From contig CANRFC010000022.1 in assembly GCA_947629795.1 (NCBI GenBank), forward strand, positions 1 to 49,578: a stretch of 49,578 nt of DNA, written 5' to 3'. Under the pieces are notes generated by a model. It was not told the origin of the DNA. It ran no database searches and saw only the letters and a program-made list of their open reading frames with translations. Every line of letters starts with the position of its first letter. Positions within the stretch are counted from its first letter, which is position 1. The position numbers and the translations under genes were made by a program. This document shows, one piece after another, positions 15,122-22,745 of this stretch. The DNA is from an uncultured Oscillospiraceae bacterium (GTDB taxonomy: Bacteria; Bacillota; Clostridia; Oscillospirales; Oscillospiraceae).

Positions 15122-15967
15122 TTACGCTTTGCGCTGATAGTCCCGATACTTCTTTTTCACGGCCTCGATCCGTTTGATGACCCCGCTGTGGTTGCCGTAC
15201 CCCAGAGCGTCCGCAATTTCCACATAGGTATATCCGACCTGACGGAGCTGAACGATCTGCCTGTCCCGTTCCGGGAGGGTGGTAAGGAACCGCTCCACAA
15301 AGTCCTTGGCGATCACATAGTCCTCCACATTTTGGGATGGGTCGGGCAGATAGAAAATGCTGTCGTCCTCGCCGCTCTCCATTAGCTCTTCCAATGAAAC
15401 CGTCTGAACCTTTTTGGAGCGTGTGTGATACCACTTGCGGAGGAAATCTTTCCGGGCGTTGGTGTCCCACGGCTCAAAATCCTCGTCACAGGGCATTTCC
15501 CGCACCGCTTCCAGCATGGGCCGCCAGCCCTGTTCCTCGATGGCCTGTTTCACCACCGCTTCAAACAGCGCCCGCACATACTCCGGGTCAAAGAAGGGTA
15601 TTTCAAAGTCGGGCGGCAGACGGAACATCGCTTGCAGGCCCCAGCCTGTCTCCCGTTCCACGCCCTTTGCCCACAGGGGCAGCGAGTAGGACAAGCGCCA
15701 CACCGGGAAATAGCCCGTGTAATGCTCTTTCCAGCCGCCGAAGCCGAAGTGGGGAAAGGCCAGCGCAGCGGCGGCGTCCATGATCTCCTTTAGAAAGGCA
15801 TCGCTCTGAATGGCCTCGGCCCACTCAGGGGAAGCGTTCAGCCCGCCCATGCTGCGGGGCAGCTTGCGGAGGGTGGGACAGCCCGCAAGCAGATCGGGCG
15901 GCAGGAGATAGACAAGGGGCAGATAGCGGAGATTGGTGTCGTAGGGGAATTTGTAGACAGATGGCAT
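15122..15967 (-). CDS. Sigma-70-like helix-turn-helix protein of the mobile element
   Basis: A 281-residue protein. The first ~170 residues are of unknown fold and rich in aromatic residues (GFGGWKEHYTGYFPVWRLSY). The C-terminal part (~215-275) is a sigma region 4-like HTH: TLPERDRQIVQLRQVGYTYVEIADALGYGNHSGVI. Such proteins head mobilization modules in Clostridia elements and probably control their transcription. It is the first gene behind the promoter at 16017-16045. Confidence 0.82.
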   Translation of the reverse strand: MPSVYKFPYDTNLRYLPLVYLLPPDLLAGCPTLRKLPRSMGGLNASPEWAEAIQSDAFLKEIMDAAAALAFPHFGFGGWKEHYTGYFPVWRLSYSLPLWAKGVERETGWGLQAMFRLPPDFEIPFFDPEYVRALFEAVVKQAIEEQGWRPMLEAVREMPCDEDFEPWDTNARKDFLRKWYHTRSKKVQTVSLEELMESGEDDSIFYLPDPSQNVEDYVIAKDFVERFLTTLPERDRQIVQLRQVGYTYVEIADALGYGNHSGVIKRIEAVKKKYRDYQRKA

Positions 15968-16016
15968 TATGCAAAACCTCCTTTCAAAATCAATCCATCT
16001 AACTATTTACGACACA

Positions 16017-16045
16017 AGTATACACTGAATGTTCCTATAATTCAA
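16017..16045 (-). promoter_or_regulatory. Promoter of the mobilization operon
   Basis: Minus strand: -35 TTGAAT (16040-16045), 17-base spacer, -10 TATACT (16017-16022). It is divergent from the defence operon in an AT-rich 206-base gap. Confidence 0.7.
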
Positions 16046-16095
16046 AAATATTTTTAAAGGTGGAAAACAACTTTTCATATTTTGAAGAAAAGGAC

Positions 16096-16124
16096 TTGCC
16101 TAATTTCGCTTAAACGAATATACT
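16096..16124 (+). promoter_or_regulatory. Promoter of the defence operon
   Basis: -35 TTGCCT (16096-16101), 17-base spacer, -10 TATACT (16119-16124). The spacer holds a TTCG/CGAA inverted repeat (16105-16118), a possible operator. Confidence 0.65.
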
Positions 16125-16173
16125 ATTATTGGAGTTGTATAGACATATGAAATTATGCATGAGGTGTGACAGA

Positions 16174-16368
16174 GTGAACGGATATATAACGGTTCAAGAG
16201 GCCGCCGAAAAATGGGGTGTAACTGCCAGACAGGTTCAAATTCTATGTAAAGAAAATCGAATTGCAGGGGCGACACGCTTGAGCCGGATTTGGATTATAC
16301 CTGAAAATGCCAAAAAGCCGACAAAAGATAACACAGCAAAAGCGAGGGCAAGAGATGACAAACAATAA
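16174..16368 (+). CDS. Small helix-turn-helix protein, likely regulator of the defence operon
   Basis: A 64-residue protein with one MerR/excisionase-like HTH (YITVQEAAEKWGVTARQVQI), followed by a winged segment (RLSRIWIIPENAKKP). A GTG start at 16174 is chosen because GAGGTG precedes it by 7 bases; earlier in-frame ATGs lack a site. Its end overlaps the methyltransferase start by 14 bases. It resembles small controller proteins of restriction-modification systems by size and place; this role is inference. Confidence 0.7.
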   Translation: MNGYITVQEAAEKWGVTARQVQILCKENRIAGATRLSRIWIIPENAKKPTKDNTAKARARDDKQ

Positions 16369-17545
16369 TCTTACAATGATAGACCTATTTGCAGGTGCGG
16401 GTGGGCTTTCTGAAGGCTTATCAGAAGCTGGCTTTCACAGTCTATTCGCATCGGAAATCATGCCTGTCTATGCGCAAACATATAAAAAGAATCACTCATC
16501 AGCAAAAGTTCTGACTGCTGATATTCGTAGTCTTGATGCAAATGAAATACGAAAAGAGTTGGGAATTGAGCGAGAAGAATTGGATTTGCTTGCTGGTGGC
16601 CCGCCATGTCAAGGCTTTTCAATAAATGCACCTGTTCGCAGTGTTCTCGATCAGCGAAATCATCTGTTTAAGGAATATCTGCGCTTTGTGGATGCATTTG
16701 CTCCAAAGGCAATACTCATTGAGAATGTTCCGGGGCTTGTGTCCTTTGAACACGGCGCAACGCTTCACGCAATTTTAGATGCCTTGGCTGAATTGGGGTA
16801 CGGTGCCGATGTTCGTATTTTGGGTGCAGCCTATTATGGTGTTCCACAGATGCGTTGGAGGACAATCATTCTTGGGTTGCGCGGAAAAAACTTGCCTACT
16901 TTGGCATTTCCAGAACCTATTTTTCATGCTCCCATCAGGCCAAACTTCACTACAACTTTTGAAGGACAACCGCTTGTAAAGATGCCTACAGCTAAAGCCT
17001 CTGCCAAATTCACAACCGTACAAGAAGCGATTGGTGATTTGCCGCCACTAAAATGCGGAGAAAGAGGTGCAGCTATAAAGGAATATTTCTGTCCTCCTAC
17101 TTGTGATTATCAACGGAGAGCCAGAATTGGCAGCACAGGGATATATAATCATGAAGCTCCCCGTCTATCAAAAGAAAACCAAGCCAGGTTGAAGTATATT
17201 AAACCGGGTGGAAACTGGACAGATATTCCCGACGAACTACTCCCAACAGGCATGAAACGAGCAAGAAAATCAGATCATACCAAACGATATGGCCGTGTTA
17301 TGCCGGACGGTTTGGCCTCAACCATTTTAACAAAATGTGATCCTCATTGGGGAGCATATTTTCACTACAATCAAGATCGCTCTTTTACTGTTCGAGAAGC
17401 AGCGCGTATTCAGTCGTTTCCAGACCATTTTATTTTTACGGGAACGCAAGTACAGCAGTTTGCGCAAGTTGGTAATGCTGTACCACCCTTATTGGCTGAA
17501 GCAGTCGGTCTTGCTCTAAAATCAATTTTACAGGAGGGGAAGTAA
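16355..17545 (+). CDS. DNA (cytosine-5-)-methyltransferase
   Basis: A 396-residue C5 methyltransferase with the motifs in order: I DLFAGAGGLSEGL (~10), IV GGPPCQGFS with the catalytic Cys (~80), VI ENVPG (~123), VIII PQMRWRTII (~170), IX RVMPDGLASTI (~325) and X GNAVPP (~380). The target-recognition region is ~190-300. The start at 16355 overlaps the HTH gene. It abuts the endonuclease gene with no gap, so it is the protective half of a restriction-modification pair. The recognition site is not readable from sequence. Confidence 0.95.
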   Translation: MTNNNLTMIDLFAGAGGLSEGLSEAGFHSLFASEIMPVYAQTYKKNHSSAKVLTADIRSLDANEIRKELGIEREELDLLAGGPPCQGFSINAPVRSVLDQRNHLFKEYLRFVDAFAPKAILIENVPGLVSFEHGATLHAILDALAELGYGADVRILGAAYYGVPQMRWRTIILGLRGKNLPTLAFPEPIFHAPIRPNFTTTFEGQPLVKMPTAKASAKFTTVQEAIGDLPPLKCGERGAAIKEYFCPPTCDYQRRARIGSTGIYNHEAPRLSKENQARLKYIKPGGNWTDIPDELLPTGMKRARKSDHTKRYGRVMPDGLASTILTKCDPHWGAYFHYNQDRSFTVREAARIQSFPDHFIFTGTQVQQFAQVGNAVPPLLAEAVGLALKSILQEGK

Positions 17546-18466
17546 ATGGCAGGATATATTTCGGAATTCTTTGGCTATCGCGCAGAAGATCGTTCAGATG
17601 AAGCCATTGCTGCGGCAGAACGGCAAATATGCCCGTTCTTAGGCTCACAATGTACCAAAGTCTTATCTCGTGACCGTGTGATTTCTGGTGTTTGTTCTGT
17701 GCGGCAGAAAACCGCGGGCTCCCCTAATGTGATTTGTTGCCCAAACCGCATATATGCCGAGAACTACAAAATGCTTCATTTAGTGGCACAACAAGCCTTT
17801 GAAAATGAATTTGGATTGTATTCAGGACGCGCAGCAGTTGAAAAAGCGAAAATTGAAAATGGGGCAATCGCAGTATTTGGGCACGGATGGGGTGGAGAAT
17901 TACGCTTGCCCCAGAGGGCTGGAACAGGCTCCTACTTTGTGGATTGGGTACTTGCGCGTTTGGACAGTGAGGGTGAACTTGTCGAGTTTACTGCTATCGA
18001 GGTGCAAACGATAGATACAACGGGCAACTATCGTGAAGCTCGGTCAGCTCTCTTAGATGGACGCAGAATTACCGATGACACAGTAGGCTTAAATTGGGAA
18101 AATGTTTCAAAGCGGATTATTCCCCAGCTAATCTATAAGGGACAAGTCTTACAGCGTGAAGATTTGTGCAGGACAGGATTGTTTTTCGTGTGTCCCAAGC
18201 CAGTCTACGATCGTGTACTAAATAGATTGGGAGGGAAAGATCGCGTCCCCCGTTTTCCAACACAGCCAGCATCCATTCATTTTCTTGCCTACGATCATTT
18301 GAGCGGCACGCCTCGTGAAGATGGCACCATCACGCCCCTTGGCATTTTAGAAGAACACTGTACAACAGTTTACAAAGTACAAGAGGCGTTTTCTTCGATG
18401 AACCTGCCGGACGGCAATGTATATCGGGATGCCATTCGCCGATCTCTTTATGGCAATGACGCATAA
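17546..18466 (+). CDS. NotI-type restriction endonuclease
   Basis: A 306-residue protein that fits the NotI endonuclease family. It has an N-terminal FGYRAEDRSDEAIAAAERQICPF, then a cysteine set (CPFLGSQC at ~29-36, GVCSV ~50, ICCPNR ~65). In NotI four such Cys bind iron. A PD-(D/E)xK-like site is likely at VDWVLARLD followed by TAIEVQTID (~132-155). NotI itself cuts GCGGCCGC, but the specificity here is unknown; GCGGCCGC occurs in this window at 37273 and 40525. It starts immediately after the methyltransferase stop codon. Confidence 0.8.
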   Translation: MAGYISEFFGYRAEDRSDEAIAAAERQICPFLGSQCTKVLSRDRVISGVCSVRQKTAGSPNVICCPNRIYAENYKMLHLVAQQAFENEFGLYSGRAAVEKAKIENGAIAVFGHGWGGELRLPQRAGTGSYFVDWVLARLDSEGELVEFTAIEVQTIDTTGNYREARSALLDGRRITDDTVGLNWENVSKRIIPQLIYKGQVLQREDLCRTGLFFVCPKPVYDRVLNRLGGKDRVPRFPTQPASIHFLAYDHLSGTPREDGTITPLGILEEHCTTVYKVQEAFSSMNLPDGNVYRDAIRRSLYGNDA

Positions 18467-18485
18467 ATAGTAGAGGTGAAAGAAA

Positions 18486-19370
18486 ATGAGTGTACAAAAG
18501 AGAAAGCTGAGTTATTGGGGTATCGAGTTTGTTTCTGGGGATAATCATTTCTTTGATGCTCCACTGTTTTGTCGCTTTTTGAGTTATGTGCAGGGACTAC
18601 CTGCTGATGAAAAATTATTCAGAGATGAAAAAAACAACAAGGCAGTAGCGCTATCAAGTATAAGAGATGAAACCAAGCAAGGCTTACATTTGTTTAAGAT
18701 TGTTTTCAAGTCTTGCAAGTACAACCATTCCCCAGACTATATGTCAAGCACAGATGGGTCTGAGCGCCCTACAGACAAACAGCTTTATGAGGGTGATAAA
18801 GAATTGACTCATATGTGTATGCGTATTGATGGCAATGAGGCATTTACGATTTTTGAAGATCGCCGCAATGGAGTTACGATGGGTGGCGTAGTAAAATATT
18901 TCAACAAATTGCTTCACACTTTTTTGGCTCAGGAAGGGATAACCGACAACTTTTATCTGTGGGCGAGTATTATTCCCCCTGAAGATTTTTTAACAGCACT
19001 GGAGGCCGCTGATAGGGTTTCTGTTGCAGAATTGTTTGTGGAAAAGAAGGTTCTGGGCAGCAAGTACCTTGGCCTAATGGACGTTGATGCAAACTCTCAA
19101 GATGACTTGGTAATAACCTTGAAGTCAAAGCCAAGACAAAGCCTGCCTAAACGGGCGATAAAGCAAACATTCCTTTCTCTGACTACTGAAGGTTCAAAGG
19201 TAAGTAGGATTCGCCTCTATGGTAAGGACATCAACAAAATGAGTGTGATGATTGATTCGTTGAAAGGAAAACGAGTTGAGGAAGTCACTGTTGATCTAAC
19301 TCCTAATGGTATCGTGGATTCGTACTCTATTTTTGTAAAAATTGAAGAAGTAATGGGTGTTACCGAATGA
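18486..19370 (+). CDS. Unknown cytosolic protein, candidate sensor of an abortive-infection pair
   Basis: A 294-residue soluble protein without a family I can name. It starts KRKLSYWGIEFVSGDNHFFD; the last ~60 residues (RIRLYGKDINKMSVMID, then VTVDLTPNGIVDSYSIFVKIEE) look like a compact alpha/beta domain. No signal peptide. It overlaps the next membrane-protein gene by 4 bases, so the two are coupled. A cytosolic protein of this size with a four-TM partner, beside a restriction system, recalls RexA/RexB and Kiwa (KwaB/KwaA) in layout only. No homology is claimed. Confidence 0.55.
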   Translation: MSVQKRKLSYWGIEFVSGDNHFFDAPLFCRFLSYVQGLPADEKLFRDEKNNKAVALSSIRDETKQGLHLFKIVFKSCKYNHSPDYMSSTDGSERPTDKQLYEGDKELTHMCMRIDGNEAFTIFEDRRNGVTMGGVVKYFNKLLHTFLAQEGITDNFYLWASIIPPEDFLTALEAADRVSVAELFVEKKVLGSKYLGLMDVDANSQDDLVITLKSKPRQSLPKRAIKQTFLSLTTEGSKVSRIRLYGKDINKMSVMIDSLKGKRVEEVTVDLTPNGIVDSYSIFVKIEEVMGVTE

Positions 19371-19936
19371 AACGCAAATCGCAAGGCGGATTAGGGAAAT
19401 ACATATATATGGAATGGCTAATTCCAATAAAGGATTACTATTTTTCCATACGAAAAAACGAAGTGATTTTTGAGATTGCCGTTCCATTCTTGATTTCTGT
19501 GGTATGCTCATTTATGTATTTCAATAGTGGGAAAATTTTCATTGCTCTTGATGGTTTATCGGAACTGTTGCCAACTGCTATTTCAATTCTTATCGGCTTT
19601 ACAGTTATGCTCATAACTCTATTGCTCACAAGCAGTGGAGATAATGTTGAGTTACTAAAGACGATTGAGACAGACAAAGTCTTATATAAAAAGCCCGTTA
19701 CATTGTATCAAGGACTTCATATTCAGTTTTCACACTCTCTATTTTCGGAGATCTTTTTATTGTTGCTCATCTTTCTCTATCTTTTTTTGAAAGGGGTAGG
19801 TTTGCATATGGCAGTCGGTGTCGGGATGCTGGGTATTGAAATCTACCTTACATTGAATATCTTGCTTTCAATATTACGAGGGATTGCTAATCTTTATTTT
19901 TCTTTTTACAACTCCAAAAATGAAAAGAAAATGTAG
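19367..19936 (+). CDS. Four-TM membrane protein, candidate effector of an abortive-infection pair
   Basis: A 189-residue protein with four likely membrane helices: ~34-53 (EIAVPFLISVVCSFMYF), ~66-88 (LPTAISILIGFTVMLITLLL), ~125-146 and ~148-175. The N-terminus and C-terminal tail are basic (NSKNEKKM), so both ends are probably cytoplasmic. It overlaps the preceding gene (ATGA). It is AT-rich like the rest of the operon. In phage-defence pairs such proteins often depolarise the membrane; that is inference from architecture. Confidence 0.6.
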   Translation: MKRKSQGGLGKYIYMEWLIPIKDYYFSIRKNEVIFEIAVPFLISVVCSFMYFNSGKIFIALDGLSELLPTAISILIGFTVMLITLLLTSSGDNVELLKTIETDKVLYKKPVTLYQGLHIQFSHSLFSEIFLLLLIFLYLFLKGVGLHMAVGVGMLGIEIYLTLNILLSILRGIANLYFSFYNSKNEKKM

Positions 19937-20028
19937 CAAAGTCAGCCGAACCAGTCAACAATCAAGTTGAACAGCGCATTTTTTGAGCCGCTGTTGACAG
20001 CCCCGCCTGTCTTTGCTGATGGGCACCC

Positions 20029-20064
20029 AAGGCGGGCAAGCCCCAAGGGTGCTTGCCCGCCCTT
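20029..20064 (+). repeat. Strong hairpin at the end of the defence operon
   Basis: An 11-bp perfect stem GGCGGGCAAGC (20031-20041) / GCTTGCCCGCC (20051-20061), with A/T extension and CTTTT after it. It probably ends the defence operon transcript just left of the insertion sequence. Confidence 0.65.
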
Positions 20065-20098
20065 TTGGGCTTTGGGGAATGGCGTTCCGTAGCTTTGG

Positions 20099-21619
20099 GA
20101 CAACATGGGGCTGTTGACAAAGTGCCTGTTCATTTATTTCGAGCGGAAAAATGGCAGTAAAAAAGACGCCCATCGGCGTCATCCCATACATCTTATCATC
20201 CTTTTTAAGTTCAAAGCGGTCGCCGAGAGGAGGCAGTGGTCCTCCGCTGCCTCTAAACCTCGCCGCAAGACGCGTGTTAAGTTATGCCCCCACTTCTGAG
20301 CGGCAAACGTGTCCTCGCACCAGATCTGCCGCTTGCGCAGCGCTTCCAGATAGTCCGGCTCGTTTTGCCGGGCAAGATGCCGTCGAACCGTGGGACGGAA
20401 GTAGGTGTCCAGCAGCCTTCGCGCGCCGCGTTTATCATTTTCGCTCAAACATTTCTCCCGGAAAGGACAGCTCCGGCAGTCTCTGCGGTCCGCCCAATAC
20501 TCCCAGTACACACCGCTGGCGCTGCGGTACAGCCCCTTCACGCGAAGCTCTTTCCCATTGGGGCATTGATAAACATCTTTCTCCGCATCATAAGAAAAGG
20601 CATCCCGTTTGAATTCCGCCTTAGTCCTGTCAGCAGAAGGCTGCGGCCTGACATAAAAGGAGATTCCCTGCTCCTCCAGCACACGGTGAGCCAGAGGGAA
20701 ATCGTAAGCGGCGTCCGCTGTGGCTGCCTGGATAGGGAGAACATCCCGATGGATCTGCTCCAGATGGTCCAGGTATGGCACGGAATCATGCACATCACCC
20801 GGTGTTACTGTCACGCCCAGGATCACACCGTGGTCCGTGTCCAAGGTCTGGTGGCTCAGGTAGTACTGGCCCTCTGGTTTCCCCGGCCGTTTCATGTGGC
20901 CTGCCTCCGGATCCGTCCGGCTCACCCGCTTGTGGCTGCGGCGGCTGTCCCGCTTGATCTGCTTTGTCCGCTTCTTCCGGCGGTGTCCGGTCCGTTTCTC
21001 CAGTTCCTGCAGTCCTTCTTCCTCGTAGCTGTCCAACCGTTCCCAGTATACGCCCGGTTCCTCCGGAATTTCCACCAGATGCTCCGACGCCCGGGAGGCA
21101 TTGGCCTTTACATGGGTGGAGTCGGTGGCTGCCAGCCGCCCGCTGGCCAGACCTTTCCCGATGCACTGACGCACCACTTCCTCAAACAGCCGCCGGAATA
21201 TTTTGCGGAAAGAAGGCTTGCGACGGCGCAGTTGAGAGATGGTGCTGTGGTCCGGTACCCGGTCAAACAGATCCAGACCCAGATACCACCGCAGGGCCAC
21301 ATCCGTCTGGATACGCTGTTCGATCTGCCGTTCCGATGGGATCCCATACAGATATCCTACCAGCAGATATTTTACCAGCACAACAGGGGCGATGGGTGGG
21401 CGGCCGTATTTGCGGTTGTACAGATGGGCTGTTTCTTCATGGATGAAGGACAAGTCCAGCGTGGCTTCTAGTTTTCTCAAAAAATGTCCCTCTGGGACCA
21501 GATCTTCTATCGTTACCATGTGCAGTTTCAGTTGCATTCCCATCCCCCCACTGCTCTTTTTTCATTATTATATCATATTTCCAGTGATACATGGGATTTG
21601 TCAACAGCCCCACTTTGTC
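20099..21619 (-). mobile_element. IS1182-family insertion sequence
   Basis: About 1.5 kb with one transposase gene. The terminal inverted repeats match at 21 of 23 positions (20099-20121 and 21597-21619), sharing TGGGGCTGTTGACAAA. No clear flanking target duplication is seen. It lies inside the mobilizable element, between the defence genes and oriT. Confidence 0.85.
20179..21543 (-). CDS. IS1182-family transposase
   Basis: A 454-residue DDE transposase with no break. The N-terminal domain (LVPEGHFLRKLE, then YSxxYG-like YNRKYGRPPIAPVVLVKYLL) is typical of IS1182/IS5-like enzymes. Catalytic-region motifs are ATDSTHVKANAS (first Asp, ~140), TADAAYDFPLAH (second Asp, ~270) and the C-terminal WCEDTFAAQKWGHNLTR with the final Glu (~412). 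A basic linker lies at ~186-215. The protein appears intact, so the copy may still be active. Confidence 0.92.
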   Translation of the reverse strand: MGMQLKLHMVTIEDLVPEGHFLRKLEATLDLSFIHEETAHLYNRKYGRPPIAPVVLVKYLLVGYLYGIPSERQIEQRIQTDVALRWYLGLDLFDRVPDHSTISQLRRRKPSFRKIFRRLFEEVVRQCIGKGLASGRLAATDSTHVKANASRASEHLVEIPEEPGVYWERLDSYEEEGLQELEKRTGHRRKKRTKQIKRDSRRSHKRVSRTDPEAGHMKRPGKPEGQYYLSHQTLDTDHGVILGVTVTPGDVHDSVPYLDHLEQIHRDVLPIQAATADAAYDFPLAHRVLEEQGISFYVRPQPSADRTKAEFKRDAFSYDAEKDVYQCPNGKELRVKGLYRSASGVYWEYWADRRDCRSCPFREKCLSENDKRGARRLLDTYFRPTVRRHLARQNEPDYLEALRKRQIWCEDTFAAQKWGHNLTRVLRRGLEAAEDHCLLSATALNLKRMIRCMG

Positions 21620-21797
21620 TCAGCACTGCGGGAGACGAAAGACGAGGGACGGGGGCTTGTATACCTGCCGCCGCTCTCTGAAAACAGACGGGCTTTTTGT
21701 TCCCTCCCAGTCACAAAAAATCCGCCTGTTTTCCTGGCGATGGCAGCGGGGTGCATATCGCACCGCCCCCCGCTGCCCCCGCCAGCCGCGCCAGCAG

Positions 21798-21833
21798 GTA
21801 TAACACACTACACCTTGCAAGCAAGGTCGTGTG
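21798..21833 (-). other. oriT of MobV type
   Basis: The minus strand reads TAGTGTGTTATAC (21810 to 21798), the nick-site sequence of pMV158-type MobV plasmids, with cleavage expected between 21804 and 21803. Directly 5' of it lies an inverted repeat (CCTTGC/GCAAGG inside CACAC/GTGTG), as at known MobV origins. This matches the element's own relaxase. Confidence 0.75.
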
Positions 21834-21860
21834 CCAAAGGGGAGGAAGATTCCCCTTTGG
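21834..21860. repeat. Hairpin beside oriT
   Basis: CCAAAGGGG (21834-21842) / CCCCTTTGG (21852-21860) is an exact 9-bp inverted repeat with a 9-base loop. It may be a part of the transfer origin that binds accessory proteins. The rest of 21620-22040 shows further GC-rich palindromic stretches but no convincing gene. Confidence 0.6.
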
Positions 21861-22038
21861 AAACCCCTGGTTTTGTCGGAGTGTGGCCAAAGACCGCATT
21901 TCTGCGCCCACGTCCCCACCCCTCCGAAACCCAAAGAAGCGGCGCAGACCAGCCCACCCCACGGGCTGATCTACGCCGCTTCTTTACTCGGCCTGCGGGC
22001 CGGGACGGGAGAAAACGTATTGGGAAAAATCGTGTTTT

Positions 22039-22083
22039 CGGGTTGCAATTTTCGACAAACTGGGTTATAATAAAATCAACCCG
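22039..22083 (+). promoter_or_regulatory. Promoter of the XRE/recombinase operon with flanking inverted repeat
   Basis: -35 TTGCAA (22043-22048), 17-base spacer, -10 TATAAT (22066-22071). The promoter is bracketed by CGGGTTG (22039-22045) and CAACCCG (22077-22083), a possible operator for the XRE protein made from it. Confidence 0.7.
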
Positions 22084-22099
22084 AATAGGAGGTCGTAAT

Positions 22100-22453
22100 G
22101 TGAAAGAAGTGGGTAAACGGCTGAAAGCCCTACGGGAGAGTATCGGCATTTCACAGGTGAAAATGGCGGAGGCCATCGGTTCCACACAGTCCAGCATCAA
22201 CCGCTACGAAAACGGTCAGTCCACTCCGCCCGTGGAGTTGTTCCGCCGCTACGCCGACTATTTTGATGTGTCGCTGGATTATATCTTTGCCCGGACGGAC
22301 AAGCCTCAAGGGGTGACATACGAGTTTAAGCCCAAGGCCGCCCCGGAGCGTGAGGAAATGCGCCGCTTCATAGAAATGTGCTTTGACCCGCAGTCACCCA
22401 TGAATGAGAAGCTGAAAGAAACCCTGTTCCGCATGATGGAGGGCGAGGCATGA
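22100..22453 (+). CDS. XRE-family transcriptional regulator
   Basis: A 117-residue Cro/CI-type repressor. The HTH (residues ~4-60) reads VGKRLKALRESIGISQVKMAEAIGSTQSSINRYENGQ, then a linker and a C-terminal helix (EREEMRRFIEMCFDPQSPMNEKLKETL). The GTG start at 22100 follows GGAGG by 7 bases; the overlapping ATG is followed at once by a stop. It overlaps the next small gene by 4 bases and precedes the recombinase, so it probably controls excision. Confidence 0.88.
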   Translation: MKEVGKRLKALRESIGISQVKMAEAIGSTQSSINRYENGQSTPPVELFRRYADYFDVSLDYIFARTDKPQGVTYEFKPKAAPEREEMRRFIEMCFDPQSPMNEKLKETLFRMMEGEA

Positions 22454-22743
22454 AAGAAAAAAGCAACATGCTTGTATTACCCTGTGACTGCAAATGTTGT
22501 ATGCTCGTCATTGAAAAGACTGTTTGGGAAGATGGCGACATCAATTATAACATTTCGGTTCAAGATTCCAGATACGATCACAATTACAATACTCTTTGGG
22601 GCAGGATTAAGAGGGCCGCCAAGGTTTTATTTGGAAAGCCAATCTATTATAACGACCTCTATCTTGAAGGAGAAGAATCTTTCCATAAACTTATTAAAGA
22701 TATGGAGAGTTTGGCAGGTTTTGAATACTTTGAGGGGGAATAA
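22450..22743 (+). CDS. Small protein of unknown function between regulator and recombinase
   Basis: A 97-residue protein with a short Cys cluster (LPCDCKCCMLV, ~10-20) and an acidic C-terminus. It overlaps the XRE gene by 4 bases and ends 2 bases before the recombinase start, so it is clearly part of that operon. No family recognised. A role as a recombination directionality factor is possible by position and size but is not shown by any motif. Confidence 0.65.
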   Translation: MKEKSNMLVLPCDCKCCMLVIEKTVWEDGDINYNISVQDSRYDHNYNTLWGRIKRAAKVLFGKPIYYNDLYLEGEESFHKLIKDMESLAGFEYFEGE

Positions 22744-22745
22744 CA

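Noticed and set aside
15048-15470. N-terminal extension of the Cys-rich VLP protein
   Set aside because: The extra 141 residues are out-of-frame sequence of the neighbouring sigma-like gene and show no family similarity. The ATG at 15047 fits the known protein start.
21620-22040. Short GC-rich open frames between the insertion sequence and the XRE gene
   Set aside because: They overlap each other on both strands, lack ribosome sites and lie over palindromic oriT-like DNA. No protein family is recognisable.
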